A stretch of DNA of 64,000 nucleotides. Origin: Rhodocyclales bacterium. GTDB lineage: Bacteria; Pseudomonadota; Gammaproteobacteria; Burkholderiales; Rhodocyclaceae. Location: positions 434,001 to 498,000 of the forward strand of contig JACRMV010000001.1 in NCBI GenBank assembly GCA_016235025.1. The letters run 5' to 3'. The notes under the pieces are model-generated. The model was given only the letters and a program-made list of their open reading frames with translations. It had not been told where the DNA came from and searched no databases. The translations under genes were made by a program, and so were the position numbers. Each line of letters begins with the position of its first letter. Positions within the stretch are counted from its first letter, which is position 1. Shown in pieces: positions 35,729-47,534 of the stretch.

Positions 35729-36150
35729 GGGCGATAGGTTCAAGAGTTTTTGCGGAATCGCAAACGATAGGGGACTTATTGCTGTCGCGCAAATAAGGAC
35801 GACAGCGTTGCTCGAAATTGGCGCGTATGCCATTCATGATAACTGCCATTATCAAGAATGCGATTTTTCTGCGATAACTTCGAGGCCTGCGGATCGGGTA
35901 GCCGGGACGCCAATTAAAACAGCGTGTTGCTATCGGCCGTCGCCTGAGATGAGAGGATTGCAGCCCACGCTGGAACTTGACTTCTAGTGCTGGCAAGGGT
36001 CTAGAGGGGGTCCAGCCAGAAACCGCGCCAGCGCTTATTTTTCGAGCTGTCCCGCGAAATGCGCTCGAGGAATTGTTGAGTCGGACGACGGCTACGGATA
36101 TGGTGAAAATCACCATCAAACACAAACTGATCAGCCGGCCAGTTTGTGCT
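35729..36150. other. non-coding gap between two unknown genes
   Basis: No open frame here has a credible start. The stretch is comparatively AT-rich around 35820-35880 and 36090-36140 and may hold promoters for the flanking genes, but I see no clear -35/-10 pair. Confidence 0.35.
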
Positions 36151-37068
36151 CTAAAAGCGAGGTAGCTGTATCCGATTGAAGGATTCCGGCACATGAACCC
36201 GCTCAACCTCCTCAAGCAGCACCGCGCGAATTGCATCGAGCGCAAATACTTGCTTGACCTCACCCCAGGTTGCGCCAATGCCGGTGTAGTCCCGGACCAG
36301 CAGGAACTTGGTCTTGACCGCCTTCATGGCCCGTAGCACGGCCGGATAGTCGTCCCCCAGGACTGGCTTGATTTGCACCGTGATGCCGACCACCTCTCTG
36401 CACCCGGCCACGACGTCATCCTGGCCGCCCGAATGCTTGCTCTTCGCAACCAGTGACCAGCTATGGTCAACCCGGTAGACGACATCGGCGCCGCTCTCCT
36501 CGAAGCGCAGTCCGCTCACCTTCACTGGGTTTTCGAGAACACCGTCGTGCGGAGTCCCCGTGTATATCGCGAGGCGCCCTCGTTCACGCCATGCTGTCTT
36601 GTTCTTCTGGATTCGAGCACGCGCCTCGTCCACCGCAGCCTTAATTTTGTTGGCCATGCTGGGAAAGGCTGAGTACTGGTTCTGCGCGAACTTGACGGCG
36701 TCGGCTTCGCGCTTGGCAAACTCGTTCTCGAATAGCGCATTAAGGTCGAGGCCCTCCAGGCGCACCCAATTTGCCATGCCGGGCGTGACCGCCAGGGCGA
36801 ATTGAATCTGAAACTCGCGCTTGAGAAAGCGGTTCTGCAGTGCATTGTGGTCAGGGGTTCGCGACGGTTCACCGTAGTGCGCGACGATGTAGTTGAGCAC
36901 CAGCGGGTACTGATTCTTCAGCTTCTCGCCCATTGTTGCACGAAGCCACGTCACGTAATCGGGGTCAGTCAGCAGGATTTCGACCGGCTGGTCCTTATAT
37001 TTGCCAAAGGGAATTGTCTGGCCAGCCGGCATCTGTTCGAACAGCACTGCTTGCTTCTCTGCATTCAT
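36151..37068 (-). CDS. unknown protein with DUF3820/exodeoxyribonuclease X C-terminal-like domain
   Basis: This 305-residue protein begins (after GGAG, at ATG 37068) with a short TIPFGKYKDQPVEILLTDPDYVTWL segment, the pattern of the small domain found at the end of exonuclease X and in DUF3820 proteins. The remainder is not recognised; its C-terminal half alternates strands and helices (VVGITVQIKPVLGDDYPAVLRAMK). A nucleic-acid-related function is possible from the domain, but no nuclease motif is visible. Confidence 0.55.
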   Translation of the reverse strand: MNAEKQAVLFEQMPAGQTIPFGKYKDQPVEILLTDPDYVTWLRATMGEKLKNQYPLVLNYIVAHYGEPSRTPDHNALQNRFLKREFQIQFALAVTPGMANWVRLEGLDLNALFENEFAKREADAVKFAQNQYSAFPSMANKIKAAVDEARARIQKNKTAWRERGRLAIYTGTPHDGVLENPVKVSGLRFEESGADVVYRVDHSWSLVAKSKHSGGQDDVVAGCREVVGITVQIKPVLGDDYPAVLRAMKAVKTKFLLVRDYTGIGATWGEVKQVFALDAIRAVLLEEVERVHVPESFNRIQLPRF

Positions 37069-37308
37069 AGCCGTACTCCAGCCCGCGCGAAGATATTGAC
37101 TATAGGGGACTAATGCCGCTGTTGGCAAGACAGTGGAATGTCAATGCAGTCTTGACACTCCAATGGATTCTGTGCAAAGGAAATGGAATATCAAACGGCT
37201 GGTTAGGTCCCCCCGACCCCGACGACTGATGCACCCCCGGAATCTCAACTTAGCGCGCACCCTGCCCGGAATTGCGCTGTGTGAGTGATGGCATGCTGCC
37301 GACTCACA

Positions 37309-37472
37309 GTCGACTGCCAGCGGACCATGAGCTATGCGAGTTGAGAACTGTCGACTGCCAGAGCACTTTCAGAGAACAATCATCCCTGCGGTAGATTGCA
37401 TCAGTCGACCGTCAGAGTACTTCCAGTCGACGTGGCGGCAATGAGGATGAAGTCAGTCGACCGCCAGAGAAC
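37309..37472 (+). repeat. four 17-bp repeats, left cluster (centromere-like)
   Basis: Copies of the consensus GTCGACYGYYAGAGNAC occur at 37309-37325, 37350-37366, 37404-37420 and 37456-37472, all in the same orientation, with a half copy at 37427. The last one overlaps the stop codon of the WGR gene. Three further copies lie in front of parM. Spacing is 41 to 54 bases. Confidence 0.75.
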
Positions 37473-37734
37473 CTGTGCCGCTGAACACGGCCGATGGATG
37501 CGGCGAAGCTGACGACCGATCCGATACGGGAACGTACCCGCGCCGGGCCCGGGTCCTTTCGACCCGCTGGAATTCGCGAAGGGCAGAGTCCTGATCCAGA
37601 AAGATCTGCTGTTTGATCCCGCCGCGCCGATTGTGCAGGCCAAACCATCGGCGATACAGGATGAATGCGCCAAAGAGATCTCGCTCCAGCGTCAGGACGT
37701 ATCCGCGGCTGCGGGTGGTGAACTCAACTCGCAC
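37453..37734 (-). CDS. WGR-domain-like small protein
   Basis: This 93-residue protein resembles the WGR domain (FILYRRWFGLHNRRGG then DSALREFQRVERTRARRGY), a nucleic-acid-binding module usually found in PARPs and bacterial ligase-like proteins. It starts at a GTG with GGAGG five bases upstream and overlaps the recombinase gene end by 11 bases. It is the last gene of the parM operon. Confidence 0.6.
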   Translation of the reverse strand: MRVEFTTRSRGYVLTLERDLFGAFILYRRWFGLHNRRGGIKQQIFLDQDSALREFQRVERTRARRGYVPVSDRSSASPHPSAVFSGTGSLAVD

Positions 37735-39625
37735 GGTGTTCCTCCCTGTCCGCTATCTCCAGCCACAGCCGTTCCTCATCGGATTCCGTGTAGATGCTGG
37801 TCGTGGCCACGCTTGCATGACCCAGGAGCTTCTGGATCAGATTGACGGGTACGCCCGACGATCCCATATGGCTGCCACAGGTATGCCGCAGCCAATGAAC
37901 AGAAGCTCGTTCGAAGGCTCTGGCGTCGTGCGCCTTCCCCGATGTATGGAGGGCGCGAGCCGCATCTTGAAACAATCCCCGAATGGCCTTGTAAAGCCCG
38001 CTGGACGAGATTGCCTCGTTGCTGCCTACCCTGGGGATCAGCGCGGTGTCAGGAGGGTTTGCCAGTGGGTCTTCATCAAGACCGCGATGCTCAAGAAACG
38101 CTCGCAGCAGGGCGATGATCCGATCCGGGACCGGAACGGCGCGCCACTTGCCCCCTTTACCGAGAACCTTCAGCATCCACCGAACCCCCGTGCCATCCCG
38201 GAGTGGCATGGTGTAGAGCCTGCCAGTCTTCGCGTCCACCAGCTCCGACAGCCGCAGCCCGGTGGCATGGGCGAAGGGCAGGGCGAACCGAAGGCGCCCG
38301 GTGTGATCGGTCTGCACCATGCCGTGCAGATGATCCATGAGGAACTGCCACTGGGCGACCGAAAATACCCGCGTCAGCTCGATGTTGTCGGGAGCCTCTT
38401 GCTGCACGACAAGCGTCTTGCCGACCGCATCCCAAGGATTGAACGCGCAATACTGAACGCGAACCAGCCATTCAAAAAGACTTCCCAGAATGGTGATTGC
38501 GTGTTTCACGCTGGAGGCTGACAGTGCGCCGTCAAACGGCCGCCAGTCAGCGCTGAATCGTGGCGTGTTTCTGGGTGCTATCCATTCGGTTTGTGGGATG
38601 TTGAATGCCCATTGATCAGGTTGGCTGCGCCCAAGCAGGGACAACCAGTCCCGATAGCCGGTGCAGTCATCGACAGACAAATCGGAAAGCGCTTTTGCTC
38701 GCTCGATGATGGCCCACAACAGCATTCGCTCGGCTTCCTTGCGGTAGGCCCGCTGCGTGTTCCCGTTCCCCGACTTGGTAGCCAGCCAGGCGTGTATCGC
38801 CTGAAGATCGTTTTCAGCGTCGATGCGCGGTCGTCCCGGCCACCTGTTTGAGCCGGACGTGCCGTCAACGTTTTCCGGAACGGAAAAAGCCTCGATGGGC
38901 ACGATGGCCGTCTGTGGAGGGCGCTGCCCCAGGCGAACGGGCACCGACAGGCTTCGAAGCGGAGATAAGGCATGGTCAGGCAATGAACCGAGCGCCAATT
39001 CATAGCCGCGAAGCCATTGCACGACACGTGCCGCACCTTTCTCGCCCAACTTCGGTACGGTCATCCACCACCGATAGCCCTTGTGGCGGATGCGATCCAT
39101 CAATGCGCCGATGGTGGGGATATCGGCGAGTATCAGTCGGTCGGCAACCGCGCCATCGAACCAGGCCGATACCAGATCTCCTGGCACCGGGTCGGTAGCG
39201 AGAAGCTGCTCAACCCACACCAGGGCCTCAATCTGGCGACCGATCAGTTTCTGCCGCTGCCGCGATTTCTTGTCTGCCGCCTGAGGGTAGGTTTCCAGAA
39301 AGAGCCGAATCAGCTCGTCTTCGTTATAAAAGCCGCTCGGATCTCGGTCAGCCTGGAAGTCTTCAAGCGCAGGAATCTCGACAGGAACGTCAGGCTGCAA
39401 TCTGGATAGCGGTAGTCGCAGTAATCTGGCTTCACCATGCCTGCCATGTCGCAACGCGGCTTGACGGATCGTGTCCTGAATCCACGTCAGGGTGCTTCTG
39501 GCAATGCGCAGGTCCAGACCGGTTTCCAGATAGCGGTCTGCCAATGTCTTGAGTGCGAGTCCTTGTAACCAGCCTCGATAAAACGCCAAGTGATGCCGGC
39601 CAAGTTTTCGGTCGAGGTTGGCCAT
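37724..39625 (-). CDS. tyrosine recombinase / site-specific integrase
   Basis: This 633-residue protein has a long N-terminal region and a C-terminal tyrosine recombinase domain with the first arginine in ATGLRLSELVD, HWLRHTCGSHM, LGHASVATTSIYT (catalytic tyrosine) and a conserved lysine region (VLGKGGKWRAVPVP). Such proteins integrate elements or resolve plasmid multimers. It lies within the par operon rather than at an element end, so multimer resolution is the likelier role. It begins four bases after the parR-like stop codon. Confidence 0.85.
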   Translation of the reverse strand: MANLDRKLGRHHLAFYRGWLQGLALKTLADRYLETGLDLRIARSTLTWIQDTIRQAALRHGRHGEARLLRLPLSRLQPDVPVEIPALEDFQADRDPSGFYNEDELIRLFLETYPQAADKKSRQRQKLIGRQIEALVWVEQLLATDPVPGDLVSAWFDGAVADRLILADIPTIGALMDRIRHKGYRWWMTVPKLGEKGAARVVQWLRGYELALGSLPDHALSPLRSLSVPVRLGQRPPQTAIVPIEAFSVPENVDGTSGSNRWPGRPRIDAENDLQAIHAWLATKSGNGNTQRAYRKEAERMLLWAIIERAKALSDLSVDDCTGYRDWLSLLGRSQPDQWAFNIPQTEWIAPRNTPRFSADWRPFDGALSASSVKHAITILGSLFEWLVRVQYCAFNPWDAVGKTLVVQQEAPDNIELTRVFSVAQWQFLMDHLHGMVQTDHTGRLRFALPFAHATGLRLSELVDAKTGRLYTMPLRDGTGVRWMLKVLGKGGKWRAVPVPDRIIALLRAFLEHRGLDEDPLANPPDTALIPRVGSNEAISSSGLYKAIRGLFQDAARALHTSGKAHDARAFERASVHWLRHTCGSHMGSSGVPVNLIQKLLGHASVATTSIYTESDEERLWLEIADREEHRAS

Positions 39626-39628
39626 TGC

Positions 39629-39895
39629 CTACAAGCCGCCTCCGAGGCGCTTAGCTATTGCCTCCACCTTGCCCATGGATGACTCGCTGCCGGCACAGAC
39701 TGTTGCAGCATCCTTGACATCGACCGCGGCATCCGCGTGATCCGGAGAAGTCAGACCTCCACTCATGGCGGCGACGCCCATCGTGGCCAGCACGCGAACC
39801 CGCTCCGCTCTCATTCTCGAAGGGACTGTGGATAGAGTCGCATAGAGCTCCGGGCACCCTTCCGTCACGGTGAGAAGGATGCGGATTGATTTCAC
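39629..39895 (-). CDS. parR: ParR/StbB-like partition adaptor
   Basis: This 88-residue protein has a N-terminal ribbon-helix-helix-like pattern (SIRILLTVTEGCPELYATL, then SRMRAERVRVLATMG) as in StbB/ParR adaptors, followed by a low-complexity tail. It starts with a GTG that overlaps the parM stop (GTGA). Size and position directly downstream of an actin-like parM are those of ParR, which binds the centromere repeats and caps the filament. The 17-bp repeats upstream of parM are its likely target. Confidence 0.65.
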   Translation of the reverse strand: MKSIRILLTVTEGCPELYATLSTVPSRMRAERVRVLATMGVAAMSGGLTSPDHADAAVDVKDAATVCAGSESSMGKVEAIAKRLGGGL

Positions 39896-40866
39896 AAGGA
39901 GGCCCCCATGAGCCAGAAGCCGCGAGCATTCGAGAAGACCGGATCCTTCGTGGTTACGACCGTCAATTGAGCGAACGCGGCACCCAGCGCATCCTTGAAG
40001 AAGGTCGCGCCGCCACCTACCAGGAGAACCCTGTCTACGGATTCACTTTCCTTGCGCAGCGACTTCTGGATCGATTCGACGACAACGGGCGCCACCTTTC
40101 TGGATGCCTGCTCGATGTACGGACCCAGATCCACGCGCTTGCCCAGTACAAGAACCTCCGCCTTGCCGCCACGGATCGCGTTCTCAAGTTTTTCCGTACT
40201 GACGTTGGAGCCATAGTCCTTGGCGATCAGGCGGGAAGCCTCCTCGAGAACGACGGACGAGGCCTCCAGGCTGGTACCCGACGACTGGCGATGGAGGTCA
40301 GAATCGGCAATGACCACCCAATCGACTGAGAAAAATCCTGGATCGATGACGAGGACACGAGCACCCTCAATATCTGTGTCACCGCCGGAAATGAAATCCA
40401 GGAATCCCCCAACGGGTTGCGGAATGACTTTGACGGCATCAACCGAGATGGAGCGCTTCGGCGTGACTTGGTGGCTCCCCTTCATCTGCTCCGCGATGGC
40501 ATGGCGTCGTTTCTCGTCGAGATACTGGGAAACGGGCAAGCCAGTGACCAGCATATCGACGTGATCAACCTCGGACAGCAAGAGGCCTGCGTGGAAAAGC
40601 GCCCGGTAGGACGCGCTGGATGGGTAGTCGGCATGAAGGGATCGGCTCCACATTTCTGCCCGGTCTGGTGCCACACCGGCAATGAAGGGCTCCCCGTTCA
40701 CCTGCACATGCAGAAAATCATCCTGGGTTTTCCCGTCAAAACGCGAACTGAAGCGATCAGCAGGCGCCGCCCCGGCTGGGCGCAGAAGTGTTTTGGGCGT
40801 CGCGCCTTTTTCGCCGTAGGCGAGCTTTAGGTTGGAATACCCGATGTCAATACCAAGAATGTTCAA
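39892..40866 (-). CDS. parM: ParM/StbA-like actin-type plasmid segregation ATPase
   Basis: This 324-residue protein has the actin-like phosphate motifs: LGIDIGYSNLKLAYG at the start, VLVIDPGFFSVDWVV in the middle and VLLVGGGATFF near the end. Filaments of ParM push plasmid copies apart. I choose a TTG start at 40866 because AGGAGG lies five bases upstream; a longer frame to 40911 has no such site and would add residues not seen in the family. Three 17-bp repeats lie between here and a terminator, where parC sites normally lie. Confidence 0.85.
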   Translation of the reverse strand: MNILGIDIGYSNLKLAYGEKGATPKTLLRPAGAAPADRFSSRFDGKTQDDFLHVQVNGEPFIAGVAPDRAEMWSRSLHADYPSSASYRALFHAGLLLSEVDHVDMLVTGLPVSQYLDEKRRHAIAEQMKGSHQVTPKRSISVDAVKVIPQPVGGFLDFISGGDTDIEGARVLVIDPGFFSVDWVVIADSDLHRQSSGTSLEASSVVLEEASRLIAKDYGSNVSTEKLENAIRGGKAEVLVLGKRVDLGPYIEQASRKVAPVVVESIQKSLRKESESVDRVLLVGGGATFFKDALGAAFAQLTVVTTKDPVFSNARGFWLMGASL

Positions 40867-40877
40867 GTCGACCTCCT

Positions 40878-41006
40878 GTCTACCGCTAGAGTACAAAGTT
40901 TCAAAAGCCACAATCGAGTGGCGACGCAGTGCACCGCCAGTCGACTGTCAGAGAACAATCGAAGAAATTTCGATGGTTGATTGATGTCTGTCGACCGCTA
41001 GTGCAC
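40878..41006 (-). repeat. three 17-bp repeats upstream of parM (parC-like)
   Basis: Copies lie at 40878-40894, 40940-40956 and 40990-41006, the first only two bases from the parM ribosome-binding site. All seven copies of the window run the same way. A protein binding here would both mark the plasmid for partition and repress parM, as in plasmid R1. Confidence 0.75.
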
Positions 41007-41039
41007 CGACTGGAAACATAGCAAGCGCTTCCCATAAAA

Positions 41040-41085
41040 CGAGGGTGAAAAGCGCACAAAGCGTGCGCTTTTCACCCTCGTTTTT
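41040..41085. terminator. strong bidirectional intrinsic terminator
   Basis: A perfect 18-bp stem (41040-41057 with 41063-41080) with a five-base loop is followed by TTTTT on the + strand and flanked by AAAA on the other side, giving TTTT on the - strand. It separates the par operon from the mobilisation region. The arm GTGCGCTTTTCACC is found again in the trfA upstream hairpin at 61425. Confidence 0.75.
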
Positions 41086-41503
41086 GATTCCAGATTTGGT
41101 AGTGTCGCGAGCGGTTCCTTGCGGTGACGACGCTGTGTCTCGCCATTCGAAAGAAGGCTGCGGCCTGGCTCTCAGAAAGAACCGGCGGTCGAATGAGCTG
41201 ATGAAGCAGGGAGAGCGAACGGAGCGAACGGACGGCAAATCGCTCCTATAAATACGCCATCCACTGTGGATCATTTCGCGAGCGATGTGGCGACGCTACT
41301 AATAGGAGCGATCAGGTATTCGAAAGTAGTGGTCAGGCGTTGGCGGCTTGATGCGTCTCGGATGGAGACGACATCGGGATGAGCGAACAGGGGGCCAATC
41401 GCTCCTGATTATTGGCGGTTCGCTCGATTGATGCGGTCGATGGACTGCTTTGGAGGAGCGGAATGACAACAGATTGCACCACAGTAAAAGGAGCGTTACA
41501 GCC
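41086..41503. other. candidate origin of transfer next to mobI
   Basis: This 418-base non-coding stretch is full of short inverted repeats: ATCGCTCCT (41239 and 41399 regions) against AGGAGCGAT (41305 region), repeats of GAGCGAAC, and CCAAT/ATTGG around 41395-41415. In SXT/IncA/C-type elements the oriT lies immediately upstream of mobI, and this region lies upstream of a mobI-like gene. No nick site can be assigned by eye. Confidence 0.45.
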
Positions 41504-41962
41504 ATGACTGAAGTACCCCTTGAACCAATCTGCCATGATGAGGCGATTGCCGTACTGGAACGTCGTATTGATGCTCTGCATGCGAGCGCACACAGCATCG
41601 TTGATAGACACTGGACCTTCGTCTACAGCATGGAGCAAAAGCTCACTGGTTGGGAACACAAGAGCACCCTTCAAGTCCGGTGTATGCAGGAGGGAAACTC
41701 AATCAGGCTGGATTGGTGCGGAATCAAGTGGTATGGATCCAAAGCCAATGGCGACCGGAAATCCATAAGGACACATGTCACCAAGCCGAAAGGAGCCTAC
41801 GGATACACATTGTCAAAGCTGAAAGCCTTGGCCCAGGATTGGGAGGTGGACATGGTCGAGGAAACCGAGTCCCAACTGACGAAAATCAGGCGCGAAGCAA
41901 GCCACCTGGTAAAAGCGATCATCTGCATCAGGCATGGTCGGAGTGCGGCGGACCGGGTTTGA
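41504..41962 (+). CDS. mobI: MobI-like conjugative transfer protein
   Basis: This 152-residue protein resembles MobI(A/C) proteins of SXT and IncA/C elements: SIVDRHWTFVYSMEQKL, a strand-rich core (IRLDWCGIKWYG), a basic SIRTHVTKPKGAYGY loop and a helical end (VEETESQLTKIRREASHLV). MobI is an auxiliary DNA-binding protein that acts at oriT with the relaxase. AAGGAG precedes the ATG. The inverted-repeat-rich region upstream agrees with this. Identification is by pattern rather than by alignment. Confidence 0.6.
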   Translation: MTEVPLEPICHDEAIAVLERRIDALHASAHSIVDRHWTFVYSMEQKLTGWEHKSTLQVRCMQEGNSIRLDWCGIKWYGSKANGDRKSIRTHVTKPKGAYGYTLSKLKALAQDWEVDMVEETESQLTKIRREASHLVKAIICIRHGRSAADRV

Positions 41963-42492
41963 GCAACTGCCGATCAGCCTGCTCTGGCGATGGTCAGGTC
42001 AGTGATTTGTGTAGTGTAGTTGGGCGACTTGCTGTTGGTGCGCATTCTCCAGCGCTGGTCTGCAGCTTCACTGCAAAGCCGGGTGGCGCTCTTGCCAAAG
42101 CTGTGGTTGATGCTATTCACCCCTATGAGCGCAATGATCGTTCCATCTGAACGGTACAGATGACCGAAAATCGGCCTTAACGGTCATTGGACCATTGCAG
42201 CTTGAGCGGCAGCAACAAGTACGCATTGCCGCCGTTCGCAAATTCCTCAAAAAAATCTGGGGTGATGAATCGGAGTGGCAGCTTACCGAAAAGCGCTACT
42301 CACCCTTTGTGCCCGAACCGGAAGTAGCATGCTCGGGAAATCAGACACGCAATGCCACGGTTCCGTAGCGCCGCGCGACCAGCGTTGAGAGATTCTGGCG
42401 AACTAGATTTTCAAACTCGCCCACGCCTTCTCCTGCGTGGCAAAGGCGCTGACATGGACTACTCGTGCCCCCAACGTTCCAAAGCCACCCCG
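41963..42492. other. non-coding gap with probable gene relics
   Basis: I find no intact gene. Around 42180-42310 the + strand reads like a decayed coding stretch, and the - strand at 42360-42470 has a short protein-like run interrupted by stops. It may be remains of genes lost when the restriction-modification island came in. Confidence 0.35.
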
Positions 42493-45034
<2,542 letters not shown>

Positions 45035-45042
<8 letters not shown>

Positions 45043-46684
45043 CTTCTTCGACTACCGAGACATTTTCGAACAAATCGCTGGCGAGATCCATCGGGCGGAC
45101 TATCGTTTCGATGAACGCAATTTCACTCTCGGTGATGCCATATTTCGCGTAGAGCTCATCGTCCGTCCACTTCCTGTTCCACTCCTGCGTCGGAACAAAG
45201 GTATAGACCTTGCGCGTGGTGTCTTGGGATGGCTTGTGCAGCAGGATCAGCAGGCGCGTCAACCGGCAGGTGATGTACGACAAGGCGCTTTCGGCTTCGC
45301 TTTGGGTCTCGAACGGGCCGATGCACAAATAGGTTTCAGAACAGAGGCTACCGGGCTCGCCAATGAAGGGTGTGCTGAGGATACGGTGAGGGTAGGTGTC
45401 GCGGTTGCCGGTACCCGGCGCGGCTCGGCCAACATAAATCTTCCAACTGTCAATGAGTTCAGTGCCTGTCGAAATGTCTTTTCTGGCCGTGTAGCTCGTC
45501 CCGCCATTTTGATGAACCAGCACATCACCGGCGCGCTTGGTTGTCTTTCCTCGAAAGAATGTGCGAAGGCCAAATGGTCTGAGCGAACTGACCATTTGGT
45601 CAAACCGCTTACTTTCTGGTAGCAAGAGAGAATCAGATTGCTCTGTTTCTACAGAAACGACTTTCTTGAGAATCGACAGCCCTTCATTGAAACGAATGAA
45701 CACATCCGCCCCCTTTTCGAGGAGCAGGCGGCTGGCCGTCGAGACCGGCCAATCCTTGAAATGGGTGGTCACTTTGCAGAGGCCGGGATTGTCCCGTTCC
45801 CATAGGAAGTAGCAAACACCACCCTTGAGGCCCACGCCCGGAAATACATCCCCCGCGCTGAGGTAGTCATCAATCGAACGTACGCGGTTGTCGGCGAGCA
45901 TCGCTTCGCGGAAATCATCCAATCCCTTGCCACCCGCGAACCAGCGCGATGGAATCACCAGAGACAGAAAACGCGGTTCTAGCTTCTTGGCCTGCTCCAC
46001 GAACAACTGATAGATCGGCGCGGCACTCTTGCCAAAGCCGCCGTCGTCCAATTGATATGGCGGGTTGCCGATGATGACATCGAATTGCATATTGCCTCCA
46101 AACAACTCGGTTATCCGAGTCTTGATGTTGTCTGTGTGAATGAACGCGTAAGCGTGGGTTTCCAGCGCTTCGCCGCGATCCATCGCCGCTTGGCTGGCAC
46201 CACAAAAAGTGCACTTGCCATTAGCCCATGTGTGCTCGATGCGCTCGAACCAGATGTTCCCCGAGTCGTTCGTGAAGGATTTGGCTATGGAATGCTGGCC
46301 GCTGGCGTGCTTCGAGCAATACACGCTACGCCGCGCCAGCAGGCTGGTGAGATGCGTGATACCGATGCCGAACACCTGCCTCGTCAGGATGTGATTCACG
46401 CGCTTCTCCAGTTCCGGAATCTCCTTCTCCAGCCCCTTGGTGAGGCTGGTGGTGATCTCGCGTAGAAACACACCAGATTTCGTGAAGGGGTCCAGAAACT
46501 TCACCGTCTTGTCGGCCCAGATGTTCGCCCCGTTGTGGTTGGCGGCCCAAGCCTCGGCGAGGGTATCCAGCATCCGGTTGGCAAACTCAGGCGGCGTGAA
46601 GACTTCGTCGTTGGAAAGGTTCGCGATGCAGGTCAGTACATCCGGATTGCGGCCGCGCAAGGAGAAACTGGCTAGTTCGGTCAC
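45035..46684 (-). CDS. Eco57I-type adenine DNA methyltransferase
   Basis: This 549-residue protein contains EVFTPPEFANRMLDTL, a variant motif I (FLDPFTKSGVFLRE) and a full motif IV, IIGNPPYQLDDGG, for N6-adenine methylation. A single CTFCGA pair may be part of a metal site. The C-terminal part is the probable target-recognition region. It overlaps both neighbours by a few bases, showing one operon of methyltransferase-like protein, methyltransferase and nuclease-helicase. Confidence 0.8.
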
Positions 46685-47337
46685 GGGGTCTCTTTCTGCG
46701 GCTCATTGACCGCAACGAACGCGAGTTCGCTCACCGTCATGGGCGAATAGGTCTTGGTCGGAGTGAATATCTCGTGCTTGCCGAGGTGCGCAAAAAGCGA
46801 CCCTTCCTGACTGAAGGCCGAGGAATGGGTCAGGATGTCGAAGCGGAAATCGCGGCGCATAAACTTGCCCTTGCCCAGGTAGCCCCATTCGGCAAAGGTA
46901 ATTGCCTCGCCACCGCTGGTGCGCATCGTCAAGGCGTCACCGTGGACTAAATTCTGCGATAGCACGAATGAGGCTGCGCGATAAAAATCATCGGCCTCCT
47001 GCATGTTCAGGTAGTCGGTGAAAACTTCCAGCATGTTTTCCCGGCACTCGGCGATGTTGTCTGCCAGAAGCTCGATCCCGTAAATGCACATCAGCGCCTT
47101 AAGCGCATAGTGCTGTTTTTCGAAGTCGGATTTCCCGAACTTGCACTCGACAGCCGCGAGCTTGCGCTGCAAGACGTTGACAATAAAGTTACCGCTTCCG
47201 CATGCCGGCTCCAGAAAGCGGGAATCAATGCGCTCCGACTCGTCCTTCACGAGGTCGAGCATGGCATCGACCAGCCATTCGGGAGTGAATACCTCTCCGT
47301 GGTCAGTGACGCGTTTTCGGGACTTGATTAGATTCAT
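46681..47337 (-). CDS. methyltransferase-like protein with motif I but no NPPY
   Basis: This 218-residue protein starts GEVFTPEWLVDAMLDLV and has a good motif I (FLEPACGSGNFIVNVL), yet the catalytic motif IV (NPPY or DPPY) that should follow is absent; the protein ends where it would be expected. It could be a cofactor-binding half that works with the larger methyltransferase, or a decayed enzyme. It is first in the operon. I use ATG 47337; a TTG six bases upstream is possible. Confidence 0.7.
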   Translation of the reverse strand: MNLIKSRKRVTDHGEVFTPEWLVDAMLDLVKDESERIDSRFLEPACGSGNFIVNVLQRKLAAVECKFGKSDFEKQHYALKALMCIYGIELLADNIAECRENMLEVFTDYLNMQEADDFYRAASFVLSQNLVHGDALTMRTSGGEAITFAEWGYLGKGKFMRRDFRFDILTHSSAFSQEGSLFAHLGKHEIFTPTKTYSPMTVSELAFVAVNEPQKETP

Positions 47338-47534
47338 AGGCAAGGCTTTAGACTATAACTCGTAAGTATCATGGCATTGTGCCTACCACCTCTGAGTAAC
47401 CCGAAGGGACTCCGAAGCTGTGGCAGCTTATTGTGAGATAGAACAACAGCGGCAATTGGCCGCGGTACTCGGTGGGCAACGGCAGTTTCCCAGCACCGAA
47501 ATTCAATGGCTCCTTGCCGTCAATCACTGCCCAG

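Noticed and set aside
37309-37472. Repeat cluster as a CRISPR array
   Set aside because: Repeat length is 17 bases, spacing is uneven, there are no cas genes and a second cluster flanks parM; a partition-type site fits better.
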